Shown here piece after piece: positions 39,905-49,786 of a stretch of 64,000 bases of DNA (its first letter is position 1; every line of letters starts with the position of its first letter). The notes beneath the pieces are model-generated. The model did no database searches. It saw only the letters and a list, made by a program, of their open reading frames with translations, and was not told where the DNA came from. The stretch lies in contig WBMV01006439.1 of NCBI GenBank assembly GCA_013396655.1, positions 992,001-1,056,000 on the forward strand, written 5' to 3'. A program made the position numbers and the translations under genes. The DNA is from Campylorhamphus procurvoides (Eukaryota > Chordata > Aves > Passeriformes > Dendrocolaptidae).

Positions 39905-40227
39905 AATGGAATTTTAAGGGGTTGATATAGGATGGGATTGGTATGTATAAACATTCCGCTACTGAAGTTATATTACTAGTACATTAGATCTACAATAATT
40001 TCTAACATCTATAAAATTAAAAAATCAAAAATCACAGAAACCCTTAGGCGTCACCATAATAGACCAAATCACTGGAAAGTATATGCTTGTCAGTCTGAAG
40101 ACTGGGGGAAAAGGCTGAAATATGAACATGTGTTGTAAGAGGCAACAGTCTGAAGATCTAATCCTGTACTGTGTGATTGTAACATCACAGGCAACAAGAA
40201 AGGATGAAAAAAGACCAAACAAACAAA
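39905..40227. other. short unique spacer
   Basis: Non-coding AT-rich sequence between two LTRs. An (AAAC)n-like run ends at 40230 and supplied the CAAGC target site of the following LTR. Confidence 0.5.
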
Positions 40228-40232
40228 CAAGC

Positions 40233-40684
40233 TGTAGTGGTTTTAGTTTACCTTCCTGGTAACTGAGGTCATAACTAAGGAAGTATTCCATCTCATTTCT
40301 TTACGTAAGCAAAGATATAAAGAGAGGAGTCGGAAGTCAGGGGGGCATCCTTCTTCCAGAAGGGCTGGAAGGCAGAAGAGCTCCCTGCGGTCACTCTGCT
40401 GTGGGAGTGGGCCGAGGCACGGACCTGCTGATTAGCCAGTCAGGAGGAAGGGGTCTTGAGATTCGGGAAACAACATTTTTTTGGATAAGAGGGAAGCAAA
40501 AACTTGTTGTTTTTCTTTTTTCCCTCTCTCTCTCTTTCTCTCTCTCTCTCTCTGTATATATAAACTGCTTTAGTCCTACTGAAGTTTGGGTTCATGGGAT
40601 TTTTTCCCCTCTCTTCCCCCCCCCCCCACCGTGGTCGGGAGGGGTCTTGGGCAATTGGCATTTGGCCAATTTCAACTGGTCACA
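40233..40684 (+). mobile_element. solo LTR, family A, 5 bp target duplication CAAGC
   Basis: This is a complete LTR of 452 bp running from TGTAGTGG to TGGTCACA. It is flanked exactly by the 5 bp direct repeat CAAGC (40228-40232 and 40685-40689). A 5 bp duplication is typical of ERVL-class elements. U3 contains a TATA box TATAAAG (40316-40322). A long CT microsatellite, a TATATATAAA stretch and a C12 run lie in R/U5. The same family is present inverted at 49332-49781. No internal retroviral genes remain, which indicates LTR-LTR recombination. The ORFs on both strands at 40401-40774 are LTR sequence, not genes. Confidence 0.94.
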
Positions 40685-40833
40685 CAAGCCCACAACCAAA
40701 CCAAAACTGAAAACAAACCAAAACATTACATATTAAGTTTATATTTAATGTGTTGGTTTCTATTTAGCCTTTAAGTTAGAATTTCCAAGAAAGTTGATAG
40801 AAGAAGTGTGGATCCAAATCATTCTCATTTTAC

Positions 40834-41041
40834 CTGCCTAACTGGAGCACACCGCACAATCCTGGCCAGTCTGGATGCTGGATTCCAGGCATGTGCTTTT
40901 TTAAGGAAAGAAACTGCTCTGTCATCATACAGTGTTTCCTTCTCTTCTTCCTTGAAAAGGTCAATAATGACAGGTCGTCCTCCAGTTGCATAGTCTATTT
41001 CCCCTCTTGACCTTTTCAGGGGCAGAATCCATGCAAAACTT
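40834..41041 (-). CDS. candidate internal coding exon, product not recognised
   Basis: This 208 bp minus-strand segment stays open in only one frame and has good splice consensus at both ends. The acceptor is ACATGGTATTTTAG|A, with a pyrimidine tract and a branch-like TTCTAAC upstream. The donor is TTAGGCAG|GTAAAATGAG. One base completes a split codon, then 69 codons follow. The peptide is charged and not AT-biased, for example RGEIDYATGGRPVIIDLFKE followed by KETLYDDRAVSFLKKAH and WNPASRLARIVRCA. Such balanced composition stands out in this window. I do not recognise the family and see no signal peptide, membrane span or repeat. Its entry phase fits the exon candidate at 46545-46823 if that uses its inner donor. 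A family A LTR inserted about 150 bp beyond the donor. It could also be a decayed exon. Confidence 0.45.
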
Positions 41042-43954
41042 CTAAAATACCATGTAAGCTTGAAAAAATGGTTAGAACAGGCTTGGAAGAAAGTGCCGCT
41101 TATCAAAGTCTTTCAAGTGAAACATCATTGTGAGACATAGGCTATTATAAAAACCTTGGCAGTGAAGTTTACTCTCTCTTTATAATCCACAGTAGATTTC
41201 ATTTTAAATGTATGGGTGACATTCTCTGTGTGAATAAATCATCACAGAACCAGTAAGAGAGGCAAGATTTATTTCAATTTTCCTTTTATTTTTTGTTATA
41301 TCTAATTATTTTGTATAAGCAGACCTTTTTAACACTGATTTTAAATGAATGATAACGAAAAGAATGGGAAAAAATACCTCAACAGGAAAGTAATGACATA
41401 TGAGCATATGTTTTAACTGTTATATGAACAGCGTTAATGATAGAGGAGAAAATAAAATTAATAAATTAAATCTAGGACAAGAGTACTGAATTTATTGTAA
41501 AAAATCAGCTACTATAATTATCTCTAGAAAGTAGAAATATGCAGTCACAGAACAAGTTTTTTGCAAGAAAGTCTTTTTGTTTGTCACATTTCTTATAATG
41601 TATGCCTTACTAGTCAAGCCAGAAAAGGATAGATGGAGGTGAAAAAGGAAAGGAATGAAGATTTAATGGAAGATTATCACATGGACATGAAGAACCCAGT
41701 CAATGCTGTTATGCGTATCACATGACTTGTAAAGGCAAATATCCATTTTTTTCCCCTCATGTACACAGCAAAAGAACAAGAAGCCTTGACTTTCTGTTTA
41801 ACTCCTGCTCTTGTTATAATTTACAGAGTGGATTTTATTTTTTTCGGGGAGTGCAGGGGGAGGAGGGAAGGGCAGAGATAGAAGTATTCCCTGTTTGTAA
41901 AGGGATAATAGAATTTAAATCAACTCAAGTGGAGAATGTCACCCTTTGCTTGATAATGTCACCTATTCTGGCAAACACATCTAGCTGTTAGTATCCCAGA
42001 CAAGATGTCATTTGTCTGATGGACTTATTTTTTTTTCATAAACTAGAAGGTACATGTTTGACTAACAGTATACAGATGAACTTCATAAAAATACAATTAA
42101 AATTAGTGTCATTGAGCCAGCAAAAAAAATTCAAATTGAACGGGATGCAACAGAGCTATCTAAATGTCAGCAACTGCTCAGAGAAACACAATCAGTGCAT
42201 CAAGATTGCATATAAAATGATTTTAATATGTAGGACTGGTGAGATTAAAGACATTCCTAAAGGCAAGACTGGAATAAAGAAGTCATTGATAAAAACCTGC
42301 AAAGCATTAAAAAAAATTCGTACTCCCCAAAAATAAAATAAATACAGGAAATATTAAAAACATTGGGGTAGGCATATCTAAAGAAACCCTTATTACCTTC
42401 TTCATCCCCAGTTATGGATAAAGGAGATAAAAACAAACCATAAATAATCAGGCTTTTGGAAAAACAACATTTGCTAAATGCTACCAAAGACTTTCTATTT
42501 TCACCACTGACAACACTGATTTCATTGACAGATGGGCCTAAAAATTGTGAAAACCTGTAACTCTTTTCATCTCTTTGAATTTGTTAGTCTTAGATATTTT
42601 GCTTCTGGTCCATAATAGCCTGATCTTCATTTTGTAAATGTACAGTCAAATAGTTTGCTGCAGCTGTTATCATATGGATTTGTATGTGTAGCCTTCTCTT
42701 ATCTGATAGTTTTCTCACACAGAAACACGTATAATTTCCTCCCTCTGGTCTGTGGAATATGAACTGGGCATCACTAAACAGAGTCTGGTTCCACTCTCTT
42801 AACACCCACCCTTAAGATATCTGCATGCCTATGAAAGTGATCTGATCTTAAAACCACTTGTTTCCTCCAGAAGGCAGGTTTAACTGTACGGAAAAGAAAA
42901 AATAAGAAAAGGCATATATATTGACTGGGAGGTTTTCAATGACTTTGGATATCTTGCACTGCTTTATAGACAAGACTGTACATAAAAGGGCTGAAATCTT
43001 TAGGTACAAAGGATTCATATCTTCTACATATCTGTCTTATTCAAATGATATCTGTCTTCTCTGTGTATTTGACTTACAGGTTTCCTGCATCTTTTTGTAG
43101 AGCATACATAACCTATAACCTTACTCATTTAGTTTTAAAAATATTTACCCACTACCAACAGATTTGTTTTTCTTAATGAAAAAAAATTTAACCATTTTTA
43201 GAACAATTCTTTGCATGTACAAATTTTTTAGTGCCTCATAGGATACAGATAAGAAAGGCAGAAAAAATTCTCTACACAAAGCTATGATTGATTCTTCTCC
43301 ATCACTGCCTTTGTTTCCTCAAAATTACACAAGCAGTGTTTCCATTTTCGTATACTTTCTCCTCCAAACTTTTTAACTTCTCTTGTTCAACCTTTCTGTT
43401 TTCATGATCTTCTGAAGAAATTGCGTTCAATGTTGGTTTTACACAATGTATATATCTCCCATCTTTATTCCATTTAACTTCTCCCAGTAAATCCATGACT
43501 AGCTGATTCTATAAAAAAACCAGCTGGGTCTATGGCTTTTGGAGCATGCATGTTGGACTAAGCATTATGGCCTAAGTTCTGATGTTCAGTCTATTTCAAT
43601 TATCACCATTTGTCTTTGTGTTTCCTGTGCTGCATGAAATGTCTCTTTTGTTTTGCTAATTAAGATTTTATAGCTACTTACCAGCTATTCAGGTCTATTA
43701 AGGCAAGTCCCTCACTTATTGGTCAAGAATTAAATCTCCAAATATATCCAGTTCATGCAAGGATAAATCCCGAAGGGTTTCTATTGAACTGTTTAACGCC
43801 AAAATGGGTTATGCCACACTATCTCTACTGTCACAGGGTGACACATTATTCCATAATGTGGTGTAACACTTGGATTTGAATGAAGTATTTACATCTTCTT
43901 CTTTGTAAAACTAGCGAGGATTGTGGGAATATGTGATATATGAGAATTAACAGG
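41042..43954. other. unique AT-rich DNA
   Basis: No gene or repeat is recognised. ORFs such as 42019-42336 (plus) are lysine/isoleucine/asparagine-rich chance frames. If the minus-strand exons are real, this is intron. Confidence 0.5.
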
Positions 43955-44150
43955 TTGTGTGTTTCAAAGGCAGAAGAGACTGTTATGCCAATCTAATCTG
44001 AAATCCTGAATAACAGAAGCAATGGAATTTCATTTTACTCTAGAATTGATCTTCTCCGGTCTGTTCTCAGCTCCCTAATATGAGTTATTTCTTAACAAGG
44101 TATCCCTTGGTGCATTTGAGACGCTTGTGTTAAGTTGAATCTATTTCTTC
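43955..44150 (-). mobile_element. ancient CR1-type LINE 3' end
   Basis: The plus-strand text CAGAAGAGACTGTTATGCC followed by AATCTAATCTGAAATCC and TGAATAACAGAAGCAATGG resembles the complement of the 3' ends of old CR1-type LINEs known from turtles, crocodilians and birds. That family has the pattern GACCATTATGATCATCTAGT-CTGACCTCCTGCATAACA. The similarity is roughly 70 percent by eye and fades after about 44150. This is old, inactive sequence. Confidence 0.5.
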
Positions 44151-45253
44151 TTATTGACAATAACAGACTAGTCTAAAAGTTTAAACTCAGGTGCCGAAAT
44201 TCACATAAATAAATCCCCTTTTATTTTTACTGATGTTTGGAGTGGGCTAAGACACCTAGATGAGATGAGGTCCTGTCTTATGTCTCTGGAGTGAGACTCA
44301 TATCAGTAATACGTAACCTGACCGTGCCCAAGAGGAGCTTGGCTCTTCAGAGCGTAACCTCAGGGGCCAAATCCAGGACCATATACTTTCTTCCAGCAGA
44401 ACAAAGATTTGCCAGGCTATTTTAATTTTATATTATATAGATATTCAAAAGCCTACTACAGTAGAGAGACCTTACAGCTTCTTAAAACATCATGCTTATC
44501 TCCCATTTCAGTACAAAGCAAATACAAGGCAACTTCTGTTTATTTTTGTGTGGTTGCTGTTTTTCATGGTTTAACATATTTTGCTTTGTGGATCTTGATA
44601 GCCTGAATATAAATAAGAAGCAAAAATCACCAGATAACTACAGAGACTTACCAATATGAAGTTTTTTTGCGTACATTTATAATATTCCAGTTGTCTCTTC
44701 TAAGGAAGTAATGCATACATATATTACCATATTATAAATTTCTAAAATATTTTATATAATTATTTTTGCAATGTCATACTTCTATATATAGTACAATACT
44801 AGCTTATGATATACTTTAATAACTTTACGGCACTGAGATATCTTCATTTATTCTAGTATTGGTAGCTATATAGCAGTTCTCTGCACATCATTTATACAAC
44901 TTTATGACAGGTTGGGAGGTAAGGGGACACGGAGACAAATGGCAATAACGGGGAAAAGCAGATAGTGACAAATTCATTTACATAGATCTCTTAATCATGG
45001 TTAAATATTCAGTGCCTCTGCAAGTTTCTCTGTATCATCTGTCCTATACAGCTCAGTAATTCGTCTCACGTGTAACTATAGAATAGTCCAACAGTAATTA
45101 TTTTTGTTTTACTCTTCAGCATTCATGACATTTCATGCTAGGTAAAAAAGTCTGCTGAGCAACAATTCTGTTACCATTTGGATAGCCTAATAAAAAAAAT
45201 TCTCCTTCAATTAACAACTAGAATTTTTAGTTTGCCCTCTTGGCCTTACAGCA
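44151..45253. other. unique AT-rich DNA
   Basis: Nothing assignable is seen. The region is strongly AT-rich, with TATA-like runs near 44700-44800. Confidence 0.5.
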
Positions 45254-45368
45254 TCATATATCTTCAGCGTTATCTGTTAGTGGTGACGGTGCTGTGCTGG
45301 CGATCAGGTAGATGACAGGACAGTAGGACTCACAGTCAGCTGGGTGATACAGAGTCAGTATGATAACC
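45254..45368 (-). CDS. possible alternative terminal exon, not recognised
   Basis: On the minus strand a clear acceptor, CACTGCCATTTTCTTTAG, precedes 115 bp. One base completes a split codon, then 37 codons end at TGA (45254-45256). The peptide includes YHPADCESYC and ends TDNAEDI. The entry phase is the same as at 41041, so either could follow the 46.5 kb candidate. The frame is short, no polyadenylation signal is obvious close by, and I recognise no family. The open frame also extends upstream of the acceptor, which weakens the case. Confidence 0.2.
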
Positions 45369-46544
45369 CTAAAGAAAATGGCAGTGCTGCCACAGCACAG
45401 TGCGCTCCCTTTCTGAGGGAAAGCAAAGCACTGCTCCATACATAAGAAGTGTCCTGTGCCAAGTCTCTGCATCTGTCTGTACTCACTTCTCATTTCATAC
45501 TGGAATTAGTTTACAAAGAAAATACTGAGGCATAAGGCAAGACAACTGATTTTACTAGCCTATGCTAGGTCCTATTTTCTTTTTGGCTGTTTGGTAGATG
45601 AAAGATTAACTCTTAGACTCCATAGTGGCTCAGAAAAACTATATATGGTATAAGGAATTGGCTATTCCAAACAGTAGATTATTAATTTAACATTAGTTAC
45701 TGTTTAAGTGTCATCTCATGAAATCCATTTGTCATGTTTTCATAGAGTTTCAAATAAATAGATATCATCAGGAAAATGTCGCAAACTGCTTGCTTTCTGA
45801 GATGACAATGTACTCTCTCCCACACCAGCCCGGAAAAAAAAAAAAAAAAGAAATCTTCTCATATATTTTACTGAAACACAATAGCATAGTGGAAGGACAA
45901 GTTTTTTAATTAATACAGTAAATAGAATACTGGCTTCCCTGTGCAATGCAATAAAAGCACATGGGAAATGCTCATTATATTTTGACAACCCATTTTATTT
46001 TGAATGAAACTATTTGCTATTAGAATCCTTAAGCAGAAGCTTAGGACATTTTATAGTGGCTATCAGTCCTTGTCAGATAATTTTATATTGTAGGGTGAAA
46101 GAGGGGATAAAAGCTTCCAGGCATATCTAACATGGAAAATGAGGGTGAAAATTGAAGATCCTGTAACAGACAGCCAATTAAAGTTTGTCATTGTTCTATG
46201 CATACTGTCACACACTCATTGCTTGCAGCATTCTCATTTTCACTTTTGTTTCAAAACATAATTTATATTTAAGTGACATCCTCTTTCCCCTTCCTGCTTC
46301 AGAAGCACTGAAGAAAACCTACGTGGCAGCCAGAAAAGCAAATCCGTGAAGTGACACTTAAGACTGAGAGATGAATTTGTTTTAAACAGTTCCAATAGAC
46401 AAGCTAAGTTTTCTGCAACCCAAGACTCATTTCTGATGCACGGAGAAAAAGAGACCTTCCCAGAAGATTATCTCAAACTCCTGCCTGTATCTCCCCAGAA
46501 GAGGAAGACAGTGTCCTGGAGAATCAGTAAACATCTCAACTCAC
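45369..46544. other. unique AT-rich DNA
   Basis: No feature is assigned. There is an A-rich tract near 45835-45850. If the neighbouring exon candidates are real this would be intron. Confidence 0.5.
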
Positions 46545-46823
46545 TCACAGGTAAATTGATGCCATGCTGTCACCTCTCCTTCACTCTCTGAATCACATTC
46601 TGAAGAACAATTCGTTCCTTCCTCTGCCAGAGGCAGCCAAAGGATCCGAAGTGGAATCCACACCCTGTAACCGGAGGTGGGGCTGCCAAGTAAGAATCCT
46701 GCCGTCTGAGGGGAGCTGGGGAGGGAGAAGTTCACTCTGAATCGATCTGACTTTCCCATGACCTGATACCAATTGCAATGACCAGATCTCGGAACTGATC
46801 TTCCTTCCTTTTGGAAAGGTTTC
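46545..46823 (-). CDS. candidate internal coding exon, product not recognised
   Basis: This minus-strand segment has a strong acceptor, ATCTATTTGTTACTTATTCAG|G, and a donor region with two overlapping choices: ACCT|GTGAGT (exon end 46549) or CTGTGA|GTGAGT (exon end 46545). One frame is open throughout, about 92 codons. Its composition is balanced and GC-richer than its surroundings, with GHCNWYQVMGKSDRFRVNF in the middle and an acidic ECDSESEGE near the end. A second frame is open for about 70 codons and then stops. With the inner donor the two left-over bases join the single base of the 41041 or 45368 candidates in frame. I do not recognise the product. An ERVL-type LTR ends about 55 bp before the acceptor, so an exon made from flanking DNA or an unlabelled ERV leader are alternatives. 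Confidence 0.35.
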
Positions 46824-46878
46824 CTGAATAAGTAACAAATAGATATGCTCCAATAAATGTCTACCCAGAGTTCATAAA

Positions 46879-47197
46879 TGCAGTGGCTGACCCTGGCTGG
46901 ACACCAGGTACCTACCAAATCCATTCTGTCACTCCCCTCAACAGCTGAGCACAGTAGAAAAAATAAAAGAAAAGGCTGGTGAGTTGAGATAAGGACAGGG
47001 AGAGATTACTCACCAATTACAGTCACAGAAAAAACAGATTTGACTTGGGAAAGATAGTGTAAAATTAGTGTATTTTATTACCAATCAAACCAGAATAGGA
47101 TAATTAGAAATAGAACCAAATCTTAAAACACCTTCTCCCCACTTCTCCTTTCATCCTGGGCTCAACTTCACAGAAGCAAACTGTCACAAAAACACAT
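46879..47197 (-). mobile_element. ERVL-type LTR, 5'-truncated
   Basis: On the minus strand this reads as the R-U5 half of a common bird ERVL-type LTR. It starts at TGACAGTTTGCTTCTGTGAA, then GTTGAGCCCAGGATGAAAGG, then AATAAA (complement at 47074-47079) and AATTGGTGAGTAATCTCTCC. It ends GTGTCCAGCCAGGGTCAGCC plus ACTGCA, the family's typical terminus. It belongs to the same superfamily as the 4.51-5.13 kb LTR. The U3 half is missing and the element abuts the polypyrimidine tract at 47226, so no target duplication can be read. Confidence 0.8.
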
Positions 47198-47225
47198 GCA
47201 ACACTGCAAGGATTACTCAAAGCTA

Positions 47226-47370
47226 CCTTTTTCTTCTTCTCTCTCTTCTTTCCTCTCTTCCTCTTTCTCTTATATTTTTACTCTTTCTCTTACATTTTTA
47301 CTCTTTCTCTCACTTTTTTACTTTCTCTCTTTTCTCTCTCTTTCTTTTTCTTTATTCTCCCTCTTTCAGT
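47226..47370. repeat. polypyrimidine tract with a 20 bp minisatellite
   Basis: A nearly pure C/T stretch on the plus strand. Inside, 47261-47320 is three tandem 20 bp units, each CTCTTTCTCT followed by a variant of TATATTTTTA. The plus-strand ORF at 47196-47435, made almost only of S, F and L, is an artefact of this tract. Confidence 0.9.
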
Positions 47371-49326
47371 CTTTTCATATGTTTCTCTATCTTTACTTCC
47401 AGATAGAGATTGCATTAAAAAATTCAGGAATCTAGCACTAATGTACAAGAAAAAAAATTCAAGCTATTTCTCCCTTTTACACCTATATATTAAAATGTAG
47501 TTTTTCATGACAGCATCAGATAATATGAGGGGGTTTTGCATACGATTTTACAGAAGTGATAGTAAAAGATAGGCATGTTCAATACAAATATCAAGGATTG
47601 TATAATCTAGTTGGTGGTAGATGAAAAAAATCAGCATAATACTCTTCTACATGTTCAGCAAGATTCCATTTGAGACGTTTGTGATTGACAATGTACAATG
47701 TTTTGTGTCATCCTTTAATAAAAATTCAGAAGGAGTCTGGTTTCACGATTTAGTTATCTGATTTTGTTAATTAAAGGTATATTATAATATTAACTTTCTT
47801 TGTATTCAGCTCACCTCTATACATAAGCAGAACTAGACTTAACATGCAAGGGAAATGTGACTGAACAGTGAAAAAATGTAGATTAAAGGAAACTTCACTT
47901 CTCACAGGAGACAAAAAAATGATAACCTGGGGAACGACTACACTTTACTCTGGAAGATGTATAGTATGTCAGGTTATCACTGTAAATCAAGAGAGACTAG
48001 AGGGTGTTTCGGTGTAAAAATAACTATTTGCTATTGAAACTTGAAAAAGAATTGGAATACCAGTAAAACTATTGATTTATGTTCTGTAGCCTTCACAATA
48101 CTAAAAAGATGACTTTTTTTTCCCCTAGAGAAAATATTAATCTTTTTTAAAATCATGGAAAAGGAAGTACTGGACTCTTTTGATTCACCTTTACAGATAA
48201 ATATCTATCCTCAAATTCCCATTTTGCTTAGCCAACTCACTAGAGTTTCTTCAGCTCAAGGGGCCTTAAAAGGTACTTTAGGAACTTGACATGTAGAAAA
48301 GTACAGGGAGATGAAGTGCATAGAGACCAGGAGTAGTAGAGTGGACAAGACTCCTAACATAATTTTACTGACTTCATATAGATCCTTTCTAAAAGTAATT
48401 TTAGTGACCTTTGGCAGCCTAGTACTAAGAAGTAGGTATGAAGCTTGCAAACCATAAGACAAATTGTGGGAAAACCTCATGGCAATAGCACTACCAGAAA
48501 GGGGTAATACTGAAACAATCTTTTTTCCTACATAACTGACTTTTGTATCACACAGAATATGTGGCATAATGAGAAATTAAGAGATTTCCAGGACAGTAGC
48601 TAAACATTACAGTTCAGCAGAGGGTCCTATTTTCACTTAGACCCTCTCACATATTTCTGCTTCTGAAAGATGAAGAGAAATACTTGTAAATATGAGCTGT
48701 ATAATTTATGTTGTCTTTTTTTGAGAGTCTGAAACCACAAAACTGGAAAACTGAACCATTCATCATAACCCCTAAAATTTGTGCAACCCAATGAAGAATG
48801 TATCTGTAACACAGGGGATCCCACATAGCATGCCATCTTAATTTGGCTTTGCTATTTTTGTCCAGGGCTAAACTACATTTTCATCTGGCCCATTTTATAT
48901 ATTATTTCAACTGTTAGAAATCTCTAGGAGGACAGAAAGTATATGAACAATTTAGCAAAATATATATTCATTTAATATCAACAGAATGGTTTTACTCAAA
49001 TCAAAAGGCTGTTAAAAAAATTTAGTGCTCACTTAAGCACTTCTGCTTAAAGGCAATGGAAAGTAAGCTTCCACCTTGGAGATAAGCTCTGAGGCATTTA
49101 GATTCATTAACTAACACATTTGGAGCAGCAGGATATTTAAGAAATGGCAAGCACATTTAACTTTCCTTTTGAAACAAGAAAAACATCTAACTTGCTATTT
49201 TATCTCTGCATTAAAAAAAAAATTTACAAGCAGTACTGAGAGACCACTGATGGATCTAGTAATTATTGCTTTATTTCTGTTCAAATACAAATCAGATGTG
49301 CCATGCTGTTGAGAAAACATAAGATA
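47371..49326. other. unique AT-rich DNA
   Basis: No gene or recognisable element is visible. Minus-strand ORFs at 48256-48567 and 48633-48836 have no domain and no paired splice sites. Confidence 0.5.
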
Positions 49327-49331
49327 GGAAG

Positions 49332-49781
49332 TGTGACCGGTTGAAATTGGCAAATGCCGAGAGCCAAAGGGCCAAAGGCCCTAAAATGCCTGTCCCGGCC
49401 ACAGAGAAGCGGGGGGAGAGAAAAAAAACCACAAACCCAAGCTTCAGTAGAACTAGAGTGGTTTATATATATATATATTCATAAAGAGGAGAAAAGAGAA
49501 AGAAAACAAGTTTTCACTTCCCTCTATCCAAAAAAATTGTCGTTCCTGAATCTCAGGACACGTCCTCCCAACTGGCTAATCTGCAGATCTACACCTCAGC
49601 CCACTCCACAAGCAGAGTGACCACAGGGAGCTCCTCTGCCCTCCAGCACTGCTGGAAGAAGGATGCCCCCCTGACTTCCGACTCCCCTCTTTATATCTTT
49701 GCTTACTTAAAGAAATGAGATGGAATACTTCCTTAGTTATGACCCTAGTTACCAGGAAGGGCCCAAACCAAAACCACTACA
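49332..49781 (-). mobile_element. solo LTR, family A, 5 bp target duplication GGAAG
   Basis: This is a 450 bp LTR inverted relative to the copy at 40233-40684. On the minus strand it runs TGTAGTGG...CCGGTCACA. It is flanked exactly by GGAAG (49327-49331 and 49782-49786), a 5 bp duplication typical of the ERVL class. It shares the TATA region, the GGAGTCGGAAGTCAGGGGGG block and the CTACTGAAG block with its partner, at roughly 85 percent identity by eye. The different target sites show two independent insertions, not one duplication. Confidence 0.94.
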
Positions 49782-49786
49782 GGAAG

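Noticed and set aside
40401..40774. ORFs including an RE-repeat peptide on the minus strand
   Set aside because: Products of the CT microsatellite and C-run inside the solo LTR.
47196..47435. 79-codon S/F/L-rich ORF
   Set aside because: An artefact of the polypyrimidine minisatellite tract.
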